A stretch of DNA of 64,000 bases, from contig OZ024940.1 of NCBI GenBank assembly GCA_964017235.1, positions 930,001 to 994,000 of the forward strand. The letters are read 5' to 3'. Position 1 is the first letter of the stretch. Each line of letters opens with the position of its first letter. Positions 52,701 to 61,609 of the stretch are shown here, piece by piece. The translations under genes were made by a program, and so were the position numbers. The stretch is from Sabellastarte sp. h YS-2021 (lineage: Eukaryota; Annelida; Polychaeta; Sabellida; Sabellidae). Under the pieces are notes generated by a model that saw only the letters and a list, made by a program, of their open reading frames with translations, was not told where the DNA came from and did no database searches.

Positions 52701-55700
52701 AATGGGGAATTTGTCATACATGTGTAGATGCCTTACCATCGAGTACGCCAAATTTGGTCGTTCCGAGGGACACCAATTTTTTTCCACCAATAGATAGAGG
52801 GGTCCAGTCTGAGTCTATACAATATAACAGGGTAGGGTCTAAAGACCTTAATGTGGCAGATATGAGCAGAAACAGTATTTCCCATTGATTTTAAATGGGG
52901 AATTTGTCATGCATACACACTAGTACAGTTGCCTTACCACCGAGTACGCCAAATTTGGACGTTCCGAGGGACACCAATTTTTTTCCACCAATAGATAGAG
53001 GGGTCCAGTCTGAGTCTATACAATATAACAGGGTAGGGTCTAAAGACCTTAAGTTGGCAGATATGAGCAGAAACAGTATTTCCCATTGATTTTAAATGGG
53101 GAATTTGTCATACATGTGTAGATGCCTTACCATCAAGTACGCCAAATTTGGTCGTTCCGAGGGACACCAATTTTTTTCCACCAATGGATGGAGGGGTCCA
53201 GTCTGAGTCTATACAATATAACAGGGTAGGGTCTAAAGACCTTAAGTTGGCAGATATGAGCAGAAACAGTATTTCCCATTGATTTTAAATGGGGAATTTG
53301 TCATGCATACACACTAGTACAGTTGCCTTACCACCGAGTACGCCAAATTTGGACGTTTCGAGGGACACCAATTTTTTTCCACCAATAGATACAGGGGTCC
53401 AGTCTGAGTCTATACAATATAACAGGGTAGGGTCTAAAGACCTTAATGTGGCAGATATGAGCAGAAACAGTATTTCCCATTGATTTTAAATGGGGAATTT
53501 GTCATACATGTGTAGATGCCTTACCATCGAGTACGCCAAATTTGGTCGTTCCGAGGGACACCAATTTTTTCCACCAATGGATGGAGGGGTCCAGTCTGAG
53601 TCTATACAATACAACAGGGTAGGGTCTAAAGACCTTAAGTTGGCAGATATGAGCAGAAACAGTATTTCCCATTGATTTTAAATGGGGAATTTGTCATGCA
53701 TACACACTAGTACAGTTGCCTTACCACCGAGTACGCCAAATTTGGACGTTCGGAGGGACACCAATTTTTTTCCACCAATAGATAGAAGGGTCCAGTCTGA
53801 GTCTATACAATATAACAGGGTAGGATCTAAAGACCTTAAGTTGGCAGATATGAGCAGAAACAGTATTTGCCATTGATTTTAAATGGGGAATTTGTCATGC
53901 ATACACACTAGTACAGTTGCCTTACCACCGAGTACACCAAATTTGGACGTTCCGAGGGACACCAATTTTTTTCCACCAATAGATAGAGGGGTCCAGTCTG
54001 AGTCTATACAATATAACAGGGTAGGGTCTAAAGACCTTAAATCGGCAGATATGAGCAGAAACAGTATTTCCCATTGATTTTAAATGGGGAATTTGTCATA
54101 CATGTGTAGATGCCTTACCACCGAGTACGCCAAATTTGGTCGTTCCGAGGGACACCAATTTTTTTCCACCAATAGATAGAGGGGTCCAGTCTGAGTCTGT
54201 ACAATATAACAGGGTAGGGTCTAAAGACCTTAAGTTGGCAGATATGATCAGAAACAGTATTTCCCATTGATTTTAAATGGGGAATTTGTCATGTATACAC
54301 ACTAGTACAGTTGCCTTACCACCGAGTACGCCAAATTTGGTCGTTCCGAGGGACACCAATTTTTTTCCACCAATAGATAGAGGGGTCCAGTCTGAGTCTA
54401 TACAATATAACAGGGTAGGGTCTAAAGACCTTAAATCGGCAGATATGAGCAGAAACTGTATTTCCCATTGATTTTAAATGGGGAATTTGTCATACATGTG
54501 TAGATGCCTTACCACCCAGTACGCCAAATTTGGTCGTTCCGAGGGACACCAATTTTTTTCCACCAATAGATAGAGGGGTCCAGTCTGAGTCTATACAATA
54601 TAACAGGGTAGGGTCTAAAGACCTTACATCGGCAGATATGAGCAGAAACAGTATTTCCCATTGATTTTAAATGGGGAATTTGTCATACATGTGTAGATGC
54701 CTTACCATCGAGTACGCCAAATTTGGTCGTTCCGAGGGACACCAATTTTTTTCCACCAATAGATAGAGGGGTCCAGTCTGAGTCTATACAATATAACAGG
54801 GTAGGGTCTAAAGATCTTAATGTGGCAGATATGAGCAGAAACAGTATTTCCCATTGATTTTAAATGGGGAATTTGTCATGCATACACACTAGTACAGTTG
54901 CCTTACCACCGAGTACGCCAAATTTGGACGTTCCGAGGGACACCAATTTTTTTCCACCAATAGATAGAGGGGTCCAGTCTGAGTCTATACAATATAACAG
55001 GGTAGGGTCTAAAGACCTTAAGTTGGCAGATATGAGCAGAAACAGTATTTCCCATTGATTTTAAATGGGGAATTTGTCATACATGTGTAGATGCCTTACC
55101 ATCAAGTACGCCAAATTTGGTCGTTCCGAGGGACACCAATTTTTTTCCACCAATGGATGGAGGGGTCCAGTCTGAGTCTATACAATATAACAGGGTAGGG
55201 TCTAAAGACCTTAAGTTGGCAGATATGAGCAGAAACAGTATTTCCCATTGATTTTAAATGGGGAATTTGTCATGCATACACACTAGTACAGTTGCCTTAC
55301 CACCGAGTATGCCAAATTTGGACGTTCCGAGGGACACCAATTTTTTTCCACCAATAGATACAGGGGTCCAGTCTGAGTCTGTACAATATAACAGGGTAGG
55401 GTCTAAAGACCTTAATGTGGCAGATATGAGCAGAAACAGTATTTCCCATTGATTTTAAATGGGGAATTTGTCATGCATACACACTAGTACAGTTGCCTTA
55501 CCACCGAGTACGCCAAATTTGGACGTTCCGAGGGACACCAATTTTTTTCCACCAATAGATAGAGGGGTCCAGTCTGAGTCTATACAATATAACAGGGTAG
55601 GGTCTAAAGACCTTAAATCGGCAGATATGAGCAGAAACAGTATTTCCCATTGATTTTAAATGGGGAATTTGTCATACATGTGTAGATGCCTTACCATCGA

Positions 55701-57569
55701 GTACGCCAAATTTGGTCGTTCCGAGGGACACCAATTTTTTTCCACCAATGGATGGAGGGGTCCAGTCTGAGTCTATACAATATAACAGGGTAGGGTCTAA
55801 AGACCTTAAGTTGGCAGATATGAGCAGAAACAGTATTTCCCATTGATTTTAAATGGGGAATTTGTCATGCATACACACTAGTACAGTTGCCTTACCACCG
55901 AGTACGCCAAATTTGGTCGTTCCGAGGGACACCAATTTTTTCCACCAATAGATAGAGGGGTCCAGTCTGAGTCTATACAATATAACAGGGTAGGGTCTAA
56001 AGACCTTAAATCGGCAGATATGAGCAGAAACAGTATTTCCCATTGATTTTAAATGGGGAATTTGTCATGCATACACACTAGTACAGTTGCCTTACCACCG
56101 AGTACGCCAAATTTGGACGTTCCGAGGGACACCAATTTTTTTCCACCAATAGATAGAGGGGTCCAGTCTGAGTCTATACACTATAACAGGGTAGGGTCTA
56201 AAGACCTTAATGTGGCAGATATGAGCAGAAACAGTATTTCCCATTGATTTTAAATGGGGAATTTGTCATGCATACACACTAGTACAGTTGCCTTACCACC
56301 GAGTACGCCAAATTTGGACGTTCCGAGGGACACCAATTTTTTTCCACCAATAGATAGAGGGGTCCAGTCTGAGTCTATACAATATAACAGGGTAGGGTCT
56401 AAAGATCTCAATGTGGCAGATATGACCAGAAACAGTATTTCCCATTGATTTTAAATGGGGAATTTGTCATACATGTGTAGATACCTTACCATCGAGTACG
56501 CCAAATTTGGTCGTTCCGAGGGACACCAATTTTTTCCACCAATGGATGGAGGGGTCCAGTCTGAGTCTATACAATACAACAGGGTAGGGTCTAAAGACCT
56601 TAAGTTGGCAGATATGAGCAGAAACAGTATTTCCCATTGATTTTAAATGGGGAATTTGTCATGCATACACACTAGTACAGTTGCCTTACCACCGAGTACG
56701 CCAAATTTGGACGTTCGGAGGGACACCAATTTTTTTCCACCAATAGATAGAAGGGTCCAGTCTGAGTCTATACAATATAACAGGGTAGGATCTAAAGACC
56801 TTAAGTTGGCAGATATGAGCAGAAACAGTATTTCCCATTGATTTTAAATGGGGAATTTGTCATGCATACACACTAGTACAGTTGCCTTACCACCGAGTAC
56901 ACCAAATTTGGTCGTTCCGAGGGACACCAATTTTTTTCCACCAATAGATAGAGGGGTCCAGTCTGAGTCTGTACAATATAACAGGGTAGGGTCTAAAGAC
57001 CTTAAGTTGGCAGATATGATCAGAAACAGTATTTCCCATTGATTTTAAATGGGGAATTTGTCATGTATACACACTAGTACAGTTGCCTTACCACCGAGTA
57101 CTCCAAATTTGGTCGTTCCGAGGGACACCAATTTTTTTCCACCAATAGATAGAGGGGTCCAGTCTGAGTCTATACAATATAACAGGGTAGGGTCTAAAGA
57201 CCTTAAATCGGCAGATATGAGCAGAAACTGTATTTCCCATTGATTTTAAATGGGGAATTTGTCATACATGTGTAGATGCCTTACCACCGAGTACGCCAAA
57301 TTTGGTCGTTCCGAGGGACACCAATTTTTTCCACCAATAGATAGAGGGGTCCAGTCTGAGTCTATACAATATAACAGGGTAGGGTCTAAAGACCTTAAAT
57401 CGGCAGATATGAGCAGAAACAGTATTTCCCATTGATTTTAAATGGGGAATTTGTCATGCATACACACTAGTACAGTTGCCTTACCACCGAGTACGCCAAA
57501 TTTGGACGTTCCGAGGGACACCAATTTTTTTCCACCAATAGATAGAGGGGTCCAGTCTGAGTCTATACA
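46709..57569. repeat. Copy 2 of 10.86-kb duplication (offset 18420)
   Basis: Partner of 28289-39149. Flanks differ: on the left a 192-bp chimera (46557) replaces the m8 at 28136, and on the right an m14 with tacact (57442) replaces the m9 at 39022. Both flanks are still satellite, so the boundaries are homologous exchange points and not insertions. Apparent identity over more than 10 kb means either a very recent duplication or an assembly effect. Confidence 0.87.
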
Positions 57570-60500
57570 CTATAACAGGGTAGGGTCTAAAGACCTTAAT
57601 GTGGCAGATATGAGCAGAAACAGTATTTCCCATTGATTTTAAATGGGGAATTTGTCATGCATACACACTAGTACAGTTGCCTTACCACCGAGTACGCCAA
57701 ATTTGGACGTTCCGAGGGACACCAATTTTTTTCCACCAATAGATAGAGGGGTCCAGTCTGAGTCTATACAATATAACAGGGTAGGGTCTAAAGATCTCAA
57801 TGTGGCAGATATGACCAGAAACAGTATTTCCCATTGATTTTAAATGGGGAATTTGTCATACATGTGTAGATACCTTACCATCGAGTACGCCAAATTTGGT
57901 CGTTCCGAGGGACACCAATTTTTTCCACCAATGGATGGAGGGGTCCAGTCTGAGTCTATACAATACAACAGGGTAGGGTCTAAAGACCTTAAGTTGGCAG
58001 ATATGAGCAGAAACAGTATTTCCCATTGATTTTAAATGGGGAATTTGTCATGCATACACACTAGTACAGTTGCCTTACCACCGAGTACGCCAAATTTGGA
58101 CGTTCGGAGGGACACCAATTTTTTTCCACCAATAGATAGAAGGGTCCAGTCTGAGTCTATACAATATAACAGGGTAGGATCTAAAGACCTTAAGTTGGCA
58201 GATATGAGCAGAAACAGTATTTCCCATTGATTTTAAATGGGGAATTTGTCATGCATACACACTAGTACAGTTGCCTTACCACCGAGTACACCAAATTTGG
58301 TCGTTCCGAGGGACACCAATTTTTTTCCACCAATAGATAGAGGGGTCCAGTCTGAGTCTGTACAATATAACAGGGTAGGGTCTAAAGACCTTAAGTTGGC
58401 AGATATGATCAGAAACAGTATTTCCCATTGATTTTAAATGGGGAATTTGTCATGTATACACACTAGTACAGTTGCCTTACCACCGAGTACTCCAAATTTG
58501 GTCGTTCCGAGGGACACCAATTTTTTTCCACCAATAGATAGAGGGGTCCAGTCTGAGTCTATACAATATAACAGGGTAGGGTCTAAAGACCTTAAATCGG
58601 CAGATATGAGCAGAAACTGTATTTCCCATTGATTTTAAATGGGGAATTTGTCATACATGTGTAGATGCCTTACCACCGAGTACGCCAAATTTGGTCGTTC
58701 CGAGGGACACCAATTTTTTCCACCAATAGATAGAGGGGTCCAGTCTGAGTCTATACAATATAACAGGGTAGGGTCTAAAGACCTTAAATCGGCAGATATG
58801 AGCAGAAACAGTATTTCCCATTGATTTTAAATGGGGAATTTGTCATGCATACACACTAGTACAGTTGCCTTACCACCGAGTACGCCAAATTTGGACGTTC
58901 CGAGGGACACCAATTTTTTTCCACCAATAGATAGAGGGGTCCAGTCTGAGTCTATACACTATAACAGGGTAGGGTCTAAAGACCTTAATGTGGCAGATAT
59001 GAGCAGAAACAGTATTTCCCATTGATTTTAAATGGGGAATTTGTCATGCATACACACTAGTACAGTTGCCTTACCACCGAGTACGCCAAATTTGGACGTT
59101 CCGAGGGACACCAATTTTTTTCCACCAATAGATAGAGGGGTCCAGTCTGAGTCTATACAATATAACAGGGTAGGGTCTAAAGATCTCAATGTGGCAGATA
59201 TGACCAGAAACAGTATTTCCCATTGATTTTAAATGGGGAATTTGTCATACATGTGTAGATACCTTACCATCGAGTACGCCAAATTTGGTCGTTCCGAGGG
59301 ACACCAATTTTTTCCACCAATGGATGGAGGGGTCCAGTCTGAGTCTATACAATACAACAGGGTAGGGTCTAAAGACCTTAAGTTGGCAGATATGAGCAGA
59401 AACAGTATTTCCCATTGATTTTAAATGGGGAATTTGTCATGCATACACACTAGTACAGTTGCCTTACCACCGAGTACGCCAAATTTGGACGTTCGGAGGG
59501 ACACCAATTTTTTTCCACCAATAGATAGAAGGGTCCAGTCTGAGTCTATACAATATAACAGGGTAGGATCTAAAGACCTTAAGTTGGCAGATATGAGCAG
59601 AAACAGTATTTCCCATTGATTTTAAATGGGGAATTTGTCATGCATACACACTAGTACAGTTGCCTTACCACCGAGTACACCAAATTTGGTCGTTCCGAGG
59701 GACACCAATTTTTTTCCACCAATAGATAGAGGGGTCCAGTCTGAGTCTGTACAATATAACAGGGTAGGGTCTAAAGACCTTAAGTTGGCAGATATGATCA
59801 GAAACAGTATTTCCCATTGATTTTAAATGGGGAATTTGTCATGTATACACACTAGTACAGTTGCCTTACCACCGAGTACTCCAAATTTGGTCGTTCCGAG
59901 GGACACCAATTTTTTTCCACCAATAGATAGAGGGGTCCAGTCTGAGTCTATACAATATAACAGGGTAGGGTCTAAAGACCTTAAATCGGCAGATATGAGC
60001 AGAAACTGTATTTCCCATTGATTTTAAATGGGGAATTTGTCATACATGTGTAGATGCCTTACCACCGAGTACGCCAAATTTGGTCGTTCCGAGGGACACC
60101 AATTTTTTCCACCAATAGATAGAGGGGTCCAGTCTGAGTCTATACAATATAACAGGGTAGGGTCTAAAGACCTTAAATCGGCAGATATGAGCAGAAACAG
60201 TATTTCCCATTGATTTTAAATGGGGAATTTGTCATGCATACACACTAGTACAGTTGCCTTACCACCGAGTACGCCAAATTTGGACGTTCCGAGGGACACC
60301 AATTTTTTTCCACCAATAGATAGAGGGGTCCAGTCTGAGTCTATACACTATAACAGGGTAGGGTCTAAAGACCTTAATGTGGCAGATATGAGCAGAAACA
60401 GTATTTCCCATTGATTTTAAATGGGGAATTTGTCATGCATACACACTAGTACAGTTGCCTTACCACCGAGTACGCCAAATTTGGACGTTCCGAGGGACAC

Positions 60501-61416
60501 CAATTTTTTTCCACCAATAGATAGAGGGGTCCAGTCTGAGTCTATACAATATAACAGGGTAGGGTCTAAAGATCTCAATGTGGCAGATATGACCAGAAAC
60601 AGTATTTCCCATTGATTTTAAATGGGGAATTTGTCATACATGTGTAGATACCTTACCATCGAGTACGCCAAATTTGGTCGTTCCGAGGGACACCAATTTT
60701 TTCCACCAATGGATGGAGGGGTCCAGTCTGAGTCTATACAATACAACAGGGTAGGGTCTAAAGACCTTAAGTTGGCAGATATGAGCAGAAACAGTATTTC
60801 CCATTGATTTTAAATGGGGAATTTGTCATGCATACACACTAGTACAGTTGCCTTACCACCGAGTACGCCAAATTTGGACGTTCGGAGGGACACCAATTTT
60901 TTTCCACCAATAGATAGAAGGGTCCAGTCTGAGTCTATACAATATAACAGGGTAGGATCTAAAGACCTTAAGTTGGCAGATATGAGCAGAAACAGTATTT
61001 CCCATTGATTTTAAATGGGGAATTTGTCATGCATACACACTAGTACAGTTGCCTTACCACCGAGTACACCAAATTTGGTCGTTCCGAGGGACACCAATTT
61101 TTTTCCACCAATAGATAGAGGGGTCCAGTCTGAGTCTGTACAATATAACAGGGTAGGGTCTAAAGACCTTAAGTTGGCAGATATGATCAGAAACAGTATT
61201 TCCCATTGATTTTAAATGGGGAATTTGTCATGTATACACACTAGTACAGTTGCCTTACCACCGAGTACTCCAAATTTGGTCGTTCCGAGGGACACCAATT
61301 TTTTTCCACCAATAGATAGAGGGGTCCAGTCTGAGTCTATACAATATAACAGGGTAGGGTCTAAAGACCTTAAATCGGCAGATATGAGCAGAAACTGTAT
61401 TTCCCATTGATTTTAA
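56053..61416. repeat. Tandem run of the 1389-bp seven-mer (3 full, 1 partial)
   Basis: Complete units start at 56053, 57442 and 58831; the last (60220-61416) lacks its final 192-bp monomer and joins an m5-like unit instead. I saw no differences between units in the rows compared. It is the longest uninterrupted run of one short HOR in the window and so the most recently expanded part. Confidence 0.87.
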
Positions 61417-61609
61417 ATGGGGAATTTGTCATACATGTGTAGATGCCTTACCACCGAGTACGCCAAATTTGGTCGTTCCGAGGGACACCAATTTTTTTCC
61501 ACCAATAGATAGAGGGGTCCAGTCTGAGTCTCTACAATATAACAGGGTAGGGTCTAAAGACCTTAAGTTGGCAGATATGATCAGAAACAGTATTTCCCAT
61601 TGATTTTAA
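61417..61609. repeat. m5-like monomer at the edge of the seven-mer run
   Basis: Short head with accgag, cttaagttgg and gatcag as in m5, but tctctac where m5 has tctgtac. It follows an m6b, so the order m6b-m5-m6b repeats here. It marks the point where the array returns from the seven-mer to the longer order. Confidence 0.8.
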
